The notes beneath the pieces were generated by a model. It searched no databases. It was not told the origin of the DNA and worked only from the letters and a program-made list of their open reading frames with translations. The position numbers and the translations under genes were made by a program. From an uncultured Pelagibacteraceae bacterium (GTDB lineage: Bacteria > Pseudomonadota > Alphaproteobacteria > Pelagibacterales > Pelagibacteraceae): 45,835 nt of DNA. Below are positions 1 through 11,477 of this stretch, piece by piece; position 1 is the stretch's first letter, and every line of letters starts with the position of its first letter. The stretch is from contig CACJMW010000007.1 in assembly GCA_902594655.1 (NCBI GenBank), positions 1 to 45,835 on the forward strand, given 5' to 3'.

Positions 1-1062
1 AAAATTAGTGATATGTGGGCCGTAAATAATTTTACATCCAAATCGCGCAGGTTCTAAAGGATTTTGACCTCCATGTTTTATTAACGAACCACCCATGAAA
101 ACTAAATTTGAAATTTTATAGAATTTATTTGCTTCACCATATGAATCTACTAGATATATATCTGTTCCTTTTGGAATTTTTTTTTTATTACTATGTAAGT
201 GAATATTTAAAGAAATCTTTTCTAACTCTTTTTTTATTTCTTCTGCTCTTTCTATATGCCTTGGAATTATTATTGAGATTAAATTTTTTTTATGTTTTTT
301 TGAAAAATATTTGTGACTTTTTGCTATAAAATCCTCTTCATTAAAATGTGTACTAGCTGCAGTAATTAAAATTTTCTTCTTTCTAAAAAAATCTTTTAAA
401 TTATTATCTAAGGTTTCATGTCTAACATTGTCGCTTGTTGAAAATTTTAAATTTCCCAGTGTAAGAATATTCTTTGCTCCTAAAATTAATAGCCGTTTTT
501 TTGTTTCATGGTTTTGTGCTAAGCATAAATGAAATTTACTAAAAATTTGTCCTGAAAAATTTTTAATTTTTTTCCATCTATTGAATGACTTTGATGTCAT
601 TCGTCCATTCAATAATATTAACTTTATTTTATTTTTATAAACAGAATTTATCAAATTTGGCCAGATCTCAGACTCACAAAGAAAAAAGACCGAAGGTTTC
701 CAATATTTTATAAAATTATTTATAATCAAATTATTATCAATTGGAAAAAACTGATGTGTTACTTTTTTAAAAGCAAATTTTTTTATTACTCTTGATGAGC
801 TTAAAGTTGTTGTTGTTAAAAGAATTTGTTGGATTTTTTTGTTAGCTTCTAACTTTTCAACCAGAGGAATTATGCTTAGTAACTCTCCTACACTTGAGCA
901 ATGGAACCATATTAAGTTTCCGTTTTTTCTCTTAGTTGAATTAAACCCATATCTTTCTGGAAATCTACTTTTACTCTCTTTCTGGATTATAATTCTGTAA
1001 AAAATAATTATTGGAGAAATCAATAAAAAAAAATAACTTAAAATTCTATAAAAAATAAACAT
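1..1062 (-). CDS. waaA: 3-deoxy-D-manno-octulosonic acid (Kdo) transferase, C-terminus cut by window edge
   Basis: This enzyme transfers Kdo from CMP-Kdo to lipid A precursors at the inner membrane, starting the lipopolysaccharide core. The reading frame is open from the ATG at 1062 down to base 1, giving 354 codons; the family is usually about 420 residues, so the C-terminus lies outside the window. The N-terminus has a short hydrophobic anchor (about residues 4-25), then HCSSVGE at 54-60, whose Glu matches the conserved catalytic base. Near residue 323 is the hallmark GGSLIKHGGQNPLEPA, the nucleotide-sugar binding segment of GT30 enzymes. Its ATG overlaps the msbA stop by one base (TAATG), so the two are probably translationally coupled. 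The pairing with the lipid A exporter fits. Identification is secure. Confidence 0.95.
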   Translation of the reverse strand, partial: MFIFYRILSYFFLLISPIIIFYRIIIQKESKSRFPERYGFNSTKRKNGNLIWFHCSSVGELLSIIPLVEKLEANKKIQQILLTTTTLSSSRVIKKFAFKKVTHQFFPIDNNLIINNFIKYWKPSVFFLCESEIWPNLINSVYKNKIKLILLNGRMTSKSFNRWKKIKNFSGQIFSKFHLCLAQNHETKKRLLILGAKNILTLGNLKFSTSDNVRHETLDNNLKDFFRKKKILITAASTHFNEEDFIAKSHKYFSKKHKKNLISIIIPRHIERAEEIKKELEKISLNIHLHSNKKKIPKGTDIYLVDSYGEANKFYKISNLVFMGGSLIKHGGQNPLEPARFGCKIIYGPHITNF

Positions 1063-2792
1063 TAATTTTTTGTTATTTGTTTTTCATAAAAATTTTTATA
1101 AAGTTCTGAATTTTTAAGCAGTTCATAATGATTTCCATTTGCGATAACTTTTCCATCGTCAATGACATAAATTCTATTTGAATTTATAACAGTAGAGAGT
1201 CTATGTGCTATAACTAAAGTAGTTTTTCCCTCAGTTAGAGTATTGATCGCTTTTTGAATTTTTGACTCAGTTTCTGAATCTAGCGATGATGTTGCTTCAT
1301 CTAAAAGAATAATCTTGCTTTTCTTAAGCATAGCCCTTGCTATAGATAGCCTTTGCTTTTCACCACCAGATAATCTAACACCGTTTTCGCCAATTATTGT
1401 TTCATAGCCATCTGGCATTTTGCTAATAAATTCATCACAATATGATAATTTTGAGGCTTGAATAATCTCTTCATCTGATGCATCAAGATCGGAATATTTT
1501 ATATTATTTTTTATTGTATCATCAAAAAGTGAAGTATCTTGGCTGACCAAAGATATATTTTTTCTAATTGAATCAAATGAAAAATTTTTTATAAGTTGAT
1601 CATCAATTTTAATCTCTCCTTTACTAGGTTCATAAAATCTTGGAATTAAATTCATTATTGTAGTTTTACCAGCCCCACTATGTCCAACCAAAGCTGTGAA
1701 TTTACCACCTTCAATTTTTAAATTTATATTTTTTAAAATATCTAAATCTTTATTAGAATATTTGAATGATATATTCTCAAACACAATTGAACCATTAGTG
1801 ATTTTAATATTATTTCTATAGTTTTTATCTTTTAATTCTGAATCAATTATTGGAAGAATTCTTCTAGCTGCAGATATACCTTGTTGTATCCCAATATTTA
1901 AAGTAGCAAGAGATCTAACTGGCTGATATGCAAGCATCATTGCTGCTAAAAAAGAGAAGAAATTGTTTATACTCAGTTGATCATCCATAACCAAACTGCC
2001 GGCAAAATAAATTAAACCACCAATCATTAAACCTGTTAATGTTTCCATTATTGGTGCTGTTCTAATCATTACTTTAGCAATTTTTACTGTTCTATTTTTA
2101 AATTCTTCAAAATAATTATCTGCCCTTTGATTTTCATGATTTTCTCTTTGAAATATTTTAATTATTTTATGGTTTTTGAAAATTTCTAAAAGAAAAGTAG
2201 TAACATTTCCATAGGTCTCCATAGTTTGTGTTGATATTTTTCCCATTCTTTTGCCCAATGATTTTGCTGCAACTGATGCCAATGGTATCATTATCAATGC
2301 AAATAAAGCTAGTTTCCAATTCTGGTAAAACATTACAGATAGAAGACCAATTAATGTCAATGTATCTTTAGTCATTAATAAAATAGTATCAGTCACAAGA
2401 GTTTCAATCATTGAAACATCCGTAGTTAAGTGAGCTGTATACTTTCCAGAGTGTTTTTTATCCATAGTCTCAAGATCAGAAGATACAATCGATTTAAAAA
2501 GTTGTTTTTGTATTATTTTTCTTATTTCAGCACCAACAGAAATTAAAATTGATCTTGCGATATATAAAGAAAATCCTTTTGTGGAAAAAGCTATCACAAT
2601 GGCTAATGGTATTAGCAACATCAAAGTCTTATTTTTTTCAATAAATATTTTCTCAATTGCTGGGTCTAGTAAATATGCAATAGAAGATGTGCTCCCAGCA
2701 ACTAAGAGTGAAAATAAAATTGAAAGAAATATTTTACCCAAAAAATTTTTTGTATAATTCTTATATCTTTTTATAATATCTAATCCTGACAT
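1062..2792 (-). CDS. msbA: MsbA-type lipid A / phospholipid ABC exporter
   Basis: This is a half-transporter (576 residues, the usual size) with a fused membrane domain and ATPase, expected to work as a homodimer flipping lipid A-core across the inner membrane. The first about 310 residues carry hydrophobic segments of an ABC type I exporter. The ATPase follows, with Walker A GHSGAGKTT near residue 368, signature LSGGEKQR near 472, Walker B IILLDEAT near 494 and switch histidine in IAHRLSTV near 527. Position between waaA and ubiA in a tightly packed minus-strand run supports the lipid A role over a generic multidrug exporter, but sequence alone cannot exclude another lipid or drug substrate. 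The ATG at 2792 directly abuts the ubiA stop. Confidence 0.88.
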   Translation of the reverse strand: MSGLDIIKRYKNYTKNFLGKIFLSILFSLLVAGSTSSIAYLLDPAIEKIFIEKNKTLMLLIPLAIVIAFSTKGFSLYIARSILISVGAEIRKIIQKQLFKSIVSSDLETMDKKHSGKYTAHLTTDVSMIETLVTDTILLMTKDTLTLIGLLSVMFYQNWKLALFALIMIPLASVAAKSLGKRMGKISTQTMETYGNVTTFLLEIFKNHKIIKIFQRENHENQRADNYFEEFKNRTVKIAKVMIRTAPIMETLTGLMIGGLIYFAGSLVMDDQLSINNFFSFLAAMMLAYQPVRSLATLNIGIQQGISAARRILPIIDSELKDKNYRNNIKITNGSIVFENISFKYSNKDLDILKNINLKIEGGKFTALVGHSGAGKTTIMNLIPRFYEPSKGEIKIDDQLIKNFSFDSIRKNISLVSQDTSLFDDTIKNNIKYSDLDASDEEIIQASKLSYCDEFISKMPDGYETIIGENGVRLSGGEKQRLSIARAMLKKSKIILLDEATSSLDSETESKIQKAINTLTEGKTTLVIAHRLSTVINSNRIYVIDDGKVIANGNHYELLKNSELYKNFYEKQITKN

Positions 2793-3656
2793 TTAAATTT
2801 TTCCAATAAGAATGATTAAAAATATAATTAATCCAAAATTGCTATTACTTTTAAAAATACTTAGACATTTTTCTTTATCATTTTTATCAAATCTATAGAT
2901 TTGAAATAATAACATGTGCAAAACTATTAATATAGATCCCATTAAGAAATAGTTATTTAATTTCAAATACATACCCATTATTAAAAAACAAAAAATAAAT
3001 ACTAGATAACATGCTAATAGAAATTTTTTTGGATTATTTTTAAATTTTATCGATGTTGACTTTACTCCTATAATTTCATCATCCTCAATATCTTGGAATC
3101 CATATATAGTGTCGTAACCGAGTGTCCAAAATATGGCCCCAAAATAAAAAATAAAAGCCTCAATACTTAAATTTCCATAAATTGATGTCCAACCTAATAG
3201 TAGGCCATAGTTAAATGTAATTCCTAAAAACAATTGTGGCCAATAAGTGAATCTTTTCATCAGTGGATAAGTAAAAGCAAGAGGCATCGATGCAAATGCT
3301 AGTATAATCGTCATCATATTAAAGTTTATCAAAACAAAAAAAGCTAACAAACATAGAATAGCAGAATAAATTATTGCAACTTTAATAGAAATTTTTCCAG
3401 AGGCAATTGGTCTATTTTTGGTTCTATAAACATTTTTATCGAAATCTCTATCAGCAATGTCGTTAACAATACATCCTGCTGATCGCATTAAAACTGAACC
3501 TAAAAAAAATAAAAAAACATAAAAAAAATATTTTTCCAAGCCATCTTGGAAGTCGTAAGCTATCGTTAATCCCCAGATGCAAGGCCAAAATAATAACATG
3601 AAACCAATTGGCTTTTTTAACCTTGTTAATTCAAGGAAGATGCTTATATGAGACAT
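2793..3656 (-). CDS. ubiA: 4-hydroxybenzoate polyprenyltransferase
   Basis: This membrane enzyme attaches the polyprenyl tail to 4-hydroxybenzoate in ubiquinone synthesis. It has 287 residues, typical of UbiA, with multiple hydrophobic helices. The two Asp-rich motifs that bind prenyl diphosphate through Mg are present: NDIADRDFD near residue 63, followed by NRPIASG, and DTIYGFQDIEDD near 180. It is the first gene of the waaA-msbA-ubiA minus-strand run and is divergent from the DUF2721 gene, with 48 bp between them that must hold both promoters. I saw no strong promoter match there. The ubiquinone made here would serve the bc1 complex encoded later in the window. Confidence 0.95.
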   Translation of the reverse strand: MSHISIFLELTRLKKPIGFMLLFWPCIWGLTIAYDFQDGLEKYFFYVFLFFLGSVLMRSAGCIVNDIADRDFDKNVYRTKNRPIASGKISIKVAIIYSAILCLLAFFVLINFNMMTIILAFASMPLAFTYPLMKRFTYWPQLFLGITFNYGLLLGWTSIYGNLSIEAFIFYFGAIFWTLGYDTIYGFQDIEDDEIIGVKSTSIKFKNNPKKFLLACYLVFIFCFLIMGMYLKLNNYFLMGSILIVLHMLLFQIYRFDKNDKEKCLSIFKSNSNFGLIIFLIILIGKI

Positions 3657-3704
3657 ATAAATTATTAAATAACAAAGTTTTTTTATTAAGCAAATTTAAT
3701 CGAC

Positions 3705-4112
3705 ATGAATATAGATTACACAGTTGTGGCACTTATGTTTCCTGCTATTCCATTGATTATGAATGTATACTCAACAAGATTTCATACTTTAAGTGCTTTA
3801 ATCAGAAAAATTCATGATGAATATGTTTTTGAAAAACATACACCACCTGAATGGAAAGACCAGCTTAACAATTTAAACGATAGAATTGACGTTTTAAAGT
3901 ATTCAATAATGTTTGGAGCATTTGGCTTTTTATTTAATATGGTTACTGTATTTGCTCTTTACTTAGACGAACTTTTTATTGCTAGAATTATTTTCGGTTC
4001 TTGTTGTTTATCAGTTATGATATCAATTATTTTTTTTATAAGAGAAATTCAAATATCCACAAAAGCTTTAAGACTTCATATATCTGATATGGATGAGCAG
4101 TTTAAGGAATAA
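3705..4112 (+). CDS. DUF2721 family membrane protein
   Basis: This 135-residue protein resembles the DUF2721 family, whose function is unknown. The pattern seen is an N-terminal hydrophobic segment with ALMFPAIPLIMNVYS at about residues 9-23, then a soluble linker with a likely amphipathic helix (residues about 30-65), then two further hydrophobic helices (about 68-90 and 94-113) and a charged tail. It is a single gene, divergent from ubiA, and its last 11 bases overlap the end of the convergent quinone oxidoreductase gene. I assign the family from the motif near the first helix and overall architecture, and cannot give a function. Confidence 0.75.
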   Translation: MNIDYTVVALMFPAIPLIMNVYSTRFHTLSALIRKIHDEYVFEKHTPPEWKDQLNNLNDRIDVLKYSIMFGAFGFLFNMVTVFALYLDELFIARIIFGSCCLSVMISIIFFIREIQISTKALRLHISDMDEQFKE

Positions 4113-5073
4113 TAACAGCTGGGCCTAAAATTTTTCTTCCCTCCAAATCCTTATGTGCCTCAACTGAATGTTCAAGTTTGTACTCTCTAAAGATATTAAC
4201 TTTAACTTTTCCTGAAGTTACTTTTTCAAATAATACTTTAGACGCTTCATCAAGATCTTCTTTTGTACTTAAATATTGCTGCATAGATGGTCTAGTTAAG
4301 TAAAGACCTTTTGGCTGAATTAATTTTGGAACATTAATATCTGATAATGGCCCGGATGCATTTCCAAACGAAACCATCATTCCTCTTATACTTAAACATT
4401 CGAGAGAACCTTCAAGTGTATTTTTTCCTACACCATCATAAACAACTGGCAGTCCTTTATTGTTTGTAATCTCCAAAACTTTTTTTGCAAAATTCTCTTT
4501 ATTATAATTAATTACGTGATCGTAACCATTTTTTTTGGCATTTTCTATTTTGTCATCTGAACCAACTGTTCCTATAACATTACAACCTAAGCTTTTAGCC
4601 CATTGACCAAAGATTTGCCCAACACCTCCTGCAGCTGCATGAAATAAAACTGTTTCGCCTTTTTTAACTGGGTATGTTTTGTGTAATAAATAAAAAGTAG
4701 TCAAACCTTTTGTCATTAAGGTTGCAGCTATTTTAAAGTCAACACTGTCAGGAATTTTTACTAAATTTTTAGTTGGGTAATTTCTATGTGATGAGTAGGA
4801 ACCCAAAGGTGCTCCAGCGTATGAAACTCTATCACCAACTTTAAAATCTTTTATATCAGAACCTACATCAGTAATCACTCCAGCTCCTTCAGCTCCGATT
4901 CCAGTTGGGAGTTTTAAAGGGTATAATCCTGATCTGTGGTAGGTATCAATATAGTTTAAACCAATTGCTTTATGTTCAATTGTTACTTCATCTGATTTTG
5001 GCTTTTCTAGAGAAATATCTTTTAATTCCAATACTTCTGGTCCACCATGTTTTGAAATTTGTATTGCTTTCAT
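4102..5073 (-). CDS. qor: NADPH:quinone reductase-like zinc-independent alcohol dehydrogenase family protein
   Basis: A 323-residue medium-chain dehydrogenase/reductase of the QOR branch, predicted to reduce quinones or other unsaturated carbonyls with NADPH. The N-terminal GroES-like domain contains GLNYIDTYHRSGLYP (about 38-52) and GAEGAGVITDVG (about 60-71). The Rossmann domain carries AAAGGVGQIFGQWAKSLG from about residue 146. The cysteine and histidine zinc ligands of true alcohol dehydrogenases are not at the expected places, as in other QOR proteins. It lies 3 bp downstream of the pirin gene in the same orientation, so the two are probably cotranscribed. The natural substrate is not determined by sequence. 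Confidence 0.88.
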   Translation of the reverse strand: MKAIQISKHGGPEVLELKDISLEKPKSDEVTIEHKAIGLNYIDTYHRSGLYPLKLPTGIGAEGAGVITDVGSDIKDFKVGDRVSYAGAPLGSYSSHRNYPTKNLVKIPDSVDFKIAATLMTKGLTTFYLLHKTYPVKKGETVLFHAAAGGVGQIFGQWAKSLGCNVIGTVGSDDKIENAKKNGYDHVINYNKENFAKKVLEITNNKGLPVVYDGVGKNTLEGSLECLSIRGMMVSFGNASGPLSDINVPKLIQPKGLYLTRPSMQQYLSTKEDLDEASKVLFEKVTSGKVKVNIFREYKLEHSVEAHKDLEGRKILGPAVIIP

Positions 5074-5076
5074 AAT

Positions 5077-5913
5077 TTATTTTACAAATGTACCACTATG
5101 GTAATCTTCTATAGCTTGAAGTATCTCTTGTTTTGTATTCATTACAAATGGTCCACCTCTAGCTATTTGCTCTCCAATTGGTCTACCAGAGATTAATAGA
5201 AATTTTGCATTAGATAAAGCTGAAACTTTAAGATTTTTTCCTTTTGTTAAGAGAATTAATGTGGAGTCTTTTACTTTATCGTGAGCTTGATCCCCAATAG
5301 CTATTTCACCATTTATTAAATAAATAAATGAGTTATGTGTTGATGGAATATGAAAAATAAATTCTTTTCCTTTTTTTAATTCGATATCAAAATATACTGG
5401 CTCTACATTATGTCCTTTGATAGGGCCTTCTGCTTTTTCAAATTTGCCAGCTATCACTTTAATTTGTTTATCATCATCTTTGTGTACTGCCATTTTATCA
5501 GCATCAATATAATGATATTCTGGCTTACTCATTTTCATTTTTGCAGGCATGTTAATCCATAATTGGAAACCATGAAGTTTCCCTTCTTTCATTGCTGGCA
5601 TTTCAGAGTGTATAATACCACTACCAGTTTTCATCCACTGAACATCTCCAGCAGTCATTCTCCCTTTACCGCCTGTGCTGTCTTTATGTTCAAAATCTCC
5701 AGCTAGCATATATGTAACTGTTTCAATTCCTCTATGTGGATGAGGAGGGAAGCCAGCGATATAATCGTCTTTATTTTCAGATCCAAATTCATCTAACATT
5801 AAAAATGGATCAAAATAATTTGGTTCTACACCAATGCTTCTTTTTAATTTTACACCTGCGCCATCTGTTGCTGCAGTTGGATTAATGATTTGATTTACTT
5901 GAATCTCAGACAT
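5077..5913 (-). CDS. Pirin family bicupin protein
   Basis: A 278-residue pirin-like protein with the expected two cupin domains. The N-terminal cupin has metal-binding residues in HPHRGIETVTYMLAG (about 57-71) and HSEMP (about 102-106), with a Glu/His set typical of pirins with Fe. The C-terminal part contains PVYFDIELKKGKEFIFHIP and the family ending with IARGGPFVMNT (about 251-261). Some bacterial pirins have quercetin dioxygenase activity and others are regulatory, so the role is uncertain. On the minus strand upstream of its ATG there is TTGATT (5951-5946 region) followed by an AT-rich TATAAA just before GGCCATG, a possible promoter that would leave almost no leader. Confidence 0.88.
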   Translation of the reverse strand: MSEIQVNQIINPTAATDGAGVKLKRSIGVEPNYFDPFLMLDEFGSENKDDYIAGFPPHPHRGIETVTYMLAGDFEHKDSTGGKGRMTAGDVQWMKTGSGIIHSEMPAMKEGKLHGFQLWINMPAKMKMSKPEYHYIDADKMAVHKDDDKQIKVIAGKFEKAEGPIKGHNVEPVYFDIELKKGKEFIFHIPSTHNSFIYLINGEIAIGDQAHDKVKDSTLILLTKGKNLKVSALSNAKFLLISGRPIGEQIARGGPFVMNTKQEILQAIEDYHSGTFVK

Positions 5914-5957
5914 GGCCTTTATATAATTCCTTATATTATTTAATCAAGACTTTGACT

Positions 5958-6518
5958 ATGAATTCTAGAGCAAAAACTATTATAGATTTTTGGTTTATAA
6001 AAACCTCATCTGACAAAAGGTTTAAAAAGGATGAAGCTTTTGATCTTGAAATAAAAAATAATTTTATGCAAGATCATAATTTAGCTAAATCAGGTGAATA
6101 TGAAGATTGGCTAAATACACCCAAAGAATGTCTGGCTTTAATTATACTGCTTGATCAATTTTCAAGAAATTTGTTTAGAGATAAAAAAGAGGCATTTGAT
6201 CAGGACCACAAAGCTAGATTAGCAGTAAATCAAGGAATATATTTAGGTCACTTACAAGTGCTCAATGAGACAGAAAGATTATTTTTTCTCTTGCCTCTAA
6301 TTCACAGCGAAGAATTAATTGATCACGAAAGAGCGTATGCTTTATTAGATAAATATTTAAAAAATCATCCTGATATAGAAAAAATTAAAAAATTTTGGGC
6401 TGATCATACACGGGCAATTGAAAAATTTAGAAGGTACCCTCACAGAAATAAAATTTTAGGAAGACAATCAACTGATGAAGAGATTAAGTTTTTAAATGGT
6501 CCAAACTCTTCTTGGTAA
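5958..6518 (+). CDS. DUF924 family protein
   Basis: A soluble protein of 186 residues of the DUF924 family, function unknown. Diagnostic pieces are IIDFWF near the N-terminus, the segment LALIILLDQFSRNLFR (about 55-70), and FFLLPLIHSEELIDHERA (about 110-127), which form the all-helical TPR-like fold of the family. I chose the ATG at 5958 over the in-frame TTG at 5952 because ATG is the far commoner start and the family begins just before the conserved DFWF motif. It is divergent from the pirin gene and its stop codon directly abuts the stop of the convergent HAD gene, leaving no terminator space. Confidence 0.85.
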   Translation: MNSRAKTIIDFWFIKTSSDKRFKKDEAFDLEIKNNFMQDHNLAKSGEYEDWLNTPKECLALIILLDQFSRNLFRDKKEAFDQDHKARLAVNQGIYLGHLQVLNETERLFFLLPLIHSEELIDHERAYALLDKYLKNHPDIEKIKKFWADHTRAIEKFRRYPHRNKILGRQSTDEEIKFLNGPNSSW

Positions 6519-7178
6519 TTAAAGTAAATTAATTAGATCACCCAGGTTATTAATTTCTGTTATTGGTTTATAATCTAAATTATCAAATATATTTTTATTT
6601 CTATTAACCCATACCGCATTGAAACCAAAGTTACCTGCAGCAGACACATCCCAAGTGTTAGCACTTAAATATGCAAATTTATTTTTTTCAATTTGATACT
6701 TTTTAACTGGAATATTATAAACATTTGGATGAGGTTTATATATTTTTACTTCCTCAATAGATAACACATCATCAAAAATACTTTCTAAATTATTACTACT
6801 CACCAATTCCTTTAACAGAGACGGCGTTCCATTTGAAAGAATGACAAGTTTATATTTTTTTTTAAGTTTTTTTAAAGTTTCCTCGACTTCAGGAAAAGTT
6901 GATAGAACTTTATAAAGATCTAATAATTCATCTTTCATAGATGCATCAATTTTAAAAATTTTCATTGATTTATCCAAGCTTTGTTCAGTAACTTTCCAAA
7001 AATCTTGATGTCTGCCCATTAGACTTCTTAGCCATGTGTATTCAAGCTGAGTTGTTCTCCAATAATTTGCAAATGGTTCCCATTTTTCTCCAATTCTATT
7101 TTTACATTTTTCAGCAGCTGAATTAACATCAAAAAGTGTTCCATATGCATCAAAAATAATTGTTTTGATATTTTTCAT
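6519..7178 (-). CDS. HAD-superfamily hydrolase, haloacid dehalogenase type II-like
   Basis: A 219-residue HAD hydrolase. Motif I is FDAYGTLFD (residues 9-17) with the nucleophile Asp, motif II is LSNGTPSLL (about 114-122), and the motif III lysine lies in IYKPHPNVYNIP. The ending SANTWDVSAAGNFGFNAVWVNR (split here as SANTWDVSAAG and FNAVWVNR) is the form seen in type II (S)-2-haloacid dehalogenases rather than phosphatases. Such genes in marine alphaproteobacteria are often of unproven substrate. The gene stands alone on the minus strand, with its start 20 bp from the divergent rsmE start. Confidence 0.85.
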   Translation of the reverse strand: MKNIKTIIFDAYGTLFDVNSAAEKCKNRIGEKWEPFANYWRTTQLEYTWLRSLMGRHQDFWKVTEQSLDKSMKIFKIDASMKDELLDLYKVLSTFPEVEETLKKLKKKYKLVILSNGTPSLLKELVSSNNLESIFDDVLSIEEVKIYKPHPNVYNIPVKKYQIEKNKFAYLSANTWDVSAAGNFGFNAVWVNRNKNIFDNLDYKPITEINNLGDLINLL

Positions 7179-7198
7179 AAAACTTTTAATTTAATTAT

Positions 7199-7900
7199 AT
7201 GTCTAATATTAGATTATTTTACTCAGAAAGTTTATCCAATAATTTAAGTGGAAAATTAAATAAAGATCAGTCTAGATATTTAACTTCAGTAATGCGTCTA
7301 AAAACTAATCAAGAATTTTCTCTTTTTAATAAATCAGGTGAATGGAATACAAAAATCTTATTGATAAATAAAGGGATTGTAGAATTTGAGGTTCAAAATC
7401 AATTAAGACAATCAATTCAAGAAAGAGAAATATGGTTAGTGTTTGCACCCATTAAATCAAATTATTTTAATTTTATGTTGCAGAAGGCAACTGAAATTGG
7501 AGTAACAAAACTTTTTCCAATAACTACTGAGAGAACAATAGTAAGAAAAATAAATGAAGATAGATTAAATAAAATTTTAATTGAGGCTACAGAACAAAGT
7601 AATAGATTAACTGTTCCATCAATTGAAAAAATTCAAAAGTTAGAAAAATTTTTAAATGAAAATAAAAATATAAATTTGGTATTTGGAGATCTAAATACAG
7701 AAAATAAAAAAATTGAATTAAAAGATCCTTCTAAACCAATTGCTGTATTAATTGGTCCAGAGGGAGATTTTTCAGAAGCAGAAAGAGTAAAGATTCTTGA
7801 ATTTAATGGAGTTCAATCGATTAAATTGAATGATAATATTTTAAGATCGGAAACTGCCGTAATATCGTCGTTATCTATTATAAATTATCTGATAAATTGA
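7199..7900 (+). CDS. rsmE: 16S rRNA (uracil1498-N3)-methyltransferase
   Basis: This SPOUT-class enzyme methylates U1498 of 16S rRNA in the decoding region. The 233-residue length is standard. An N-terminal PUA-like part contains HYLTSVMRL-like SRYLTSVMRLK (about 25-35). The knotted C-terminal methyltransferase domain has FMLQKATEIGVTKLFPI (about 91-107), the AdoMet-binding IGPEGDFSEAE (about 184-194), and the family ending LNDNILRSETAVISSL. It is read toward the oxidase operon, which begins 59 bp downstream. In some relatives a glutamate-cysteine ligase gene follows rsmE; it is not here. Confidence 0.95.
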   Translation: MSNIRLFYSESLSNNLSGKLNKDQSRYLTSVMRLKTNQEFSLFNKSGEWNTKILLINKGIVEFEVQNQLRQSIQEREIWLVFAPIKSNYFNFMLQKATEIGVTKLFPITTERTIVRKINEDRLNKILIEATEQSNRLTVPSIEKIQKLEKFLNENKNINLVFGDLNTENKKIELKDPSKPIAVLIGPEGDFSEAERVKILEFNGVQSIKLNDNILRSETAVISSLSIINYLIN

Positions 7901-7959
7901 TAAATTGTCGCGAATATTAAAGTGTATTTTTTCTAAATTGGTCATATATAAGTTTACAA

Positions 7960-10415
<2,456 letters not shown>

Positions 10416-10443
10416 TTTTATTTAAAAAGATAGAATTGGTTAA

Positions 10444-11352
10444 ATGTCTACGGTTTATACAAAATTAAAAAAAACATCATTAGATTTAGGAATAGTTCCT
10501 GAACTATTGAAGTTAATGAAGCCTAGAGTTATGTCTTTAGTAATATTTACATGTGCTGTTGGGCTACTTACAGCACCAAATTCAGTTTCATTTACAACTT
10601 CAGCTCTAGGTATTTTAATAGTTGCGGTCGGCGCAGGCGCGGCAGGCGCATTAAATATGTGGTATGAGGCAGATGTAGATAAGCTAATGACCAGAACTTG
10701 CCTCAGGCCAATACCTAGGGGGAGTTTAAAAAAAAAACAGGCTTTATATTTTGGAACAGCTTTATCTATATTATCAGTAACAACTCTTTATTATTTTACA
10801 AATTTACTTTCAGCTTCATTATTATTATTTACAATTTTATTTTATGTATTTGTTTATACAATTTGGTTAAAAAGAAAAACTCCTCAAAATATTGTAATAG
10901 GTGGAGCAGCGGGCGCATTACCTCCAGTAATTGGTTGGACAATAGCAACAAATAGCATTTCTATAGAGCCTATAACATTTTTTATAATCATATTTCTTTG
11001 GACACCATCTCATTTCTGGGCTCTAAGTTTATATAAAGTACAAGATTACAAAAAAGCAAATATTCCAATGATGCCTATTACAAATGGTATCGAAACTACA
11101 AAGAAAAATATATTTATTTATTCATTATTAATGTTACCAGCTATAGCTTTGCCATATTATGTTGGTTTCGTTGGTGATTTGTTTTTGGTAGGTGGATTAG
11201 CTTTGACATTTTATTATAATTATCTTTGCTATCAACTTTACAGCTTTAAGAAGAATAAATTTGAAATTAAAAAAGCTCAGCAGATATTTGGATACTCAAT
11301 TTTATATTTATTTTTAGTATTTGTATTATTTTTAGTAGATAGAATAATATAA
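10444..11352 (+). CDS. ctaB: Protoheme IX farnesyltransferase (heme O synthase)
   Basis: This polytopic enzyme of the UbiA superfamily adds a farnesyl group to heme B, making heme O, the precursor of heme A for subunit I. It has 302 residues. The first Asp-rich region is ALNMWYEADVDKLMTRT (about 71-87), followed by RPIPRG, and the second signature is WLKRKTPQNIVIGGAAGALP (about 140-159) with PPVIGWT after it. Nine or so hydrophobic segments follow the family pattern. It sits between ctaD and the small coxF-like gene, whose ATG overlaps its stop by one base. Heme A synthase (ctaA) is not in the window. Confidence 0.96.
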   Translation: MSTVYTKLKKTSLDLGIVPELLKLMKPRVMSLVIFTCAVGLLTAPNSVSFTTSALGILIVAVGAGAAGALNMWYEADVDKLMTRTCLRPIPRGSLKKKQALYFGTALSILSVTTLYYFTNLLSASLLLFTILFYVFVYTIWLKRKTPQNIVIGGAAGALPPVIGWTIATNSISIEPITFFIIIFLWTPSHFWALSLYKVQDYKKANIPMMPITNGIETTKKNIFIYSLLMLPAIALPYYVGFVGDLFLVGGLALTFYYNYLCYQLYSFKKNKFEIKKAQQIFGYSILYLFLVFVLFLVDRII

Positions 11353-11477
11353 TGATGGTCAAAGATGATAAAACAAAAAAGAGAAATTTGAAAACAGCTT
11401 TAGGATTAGTCATTTTTATAGTTTTTTTATTTATATTTACACTTTATAACGTAGGAGTATTCGATAGACCTTTATGA
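11352..11477 (+). CDS. CoxF-like 41-residue single-helix protein of the oxidase operon
   Basis: A short open frame starts with ATGATG at 11352 and ends with TGA at 11475-11477. It overlaps the ctaB stop by one base and the ctaG start by four (ATGA), the spacing of a real coupled gene. The product is 41 residues: a Lys-rich cytoplasmic head (MMVKDDKTKKRNLKTALG), a single hydrophobic helix (about residues 16-34) and a C-terminus FDRPL. The final RPL resembles the small CoxF-type proteins that occupy this slot between ctaB and ctaG in other alphaproteobacteria, recalled from memory rather than searched. It may assist oxidase assembly. Its exact function is unknown. Confidence 0.82.
   Translation: MMVKDDKTKKRNLKTALGLVIFIVFLFIFTLYNVGVFDRPL

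Noticed and set aside
108-329. 73-residue plus-strand frame at the window start
   Set aside because: It lies within the minus-strand Kdo transferase, which has clear family motifs.
7901-7959. Promoter of the oxidase operon
   Set aside because: The gap must contain it, but I found no -35/-10 pair good enough to mark.
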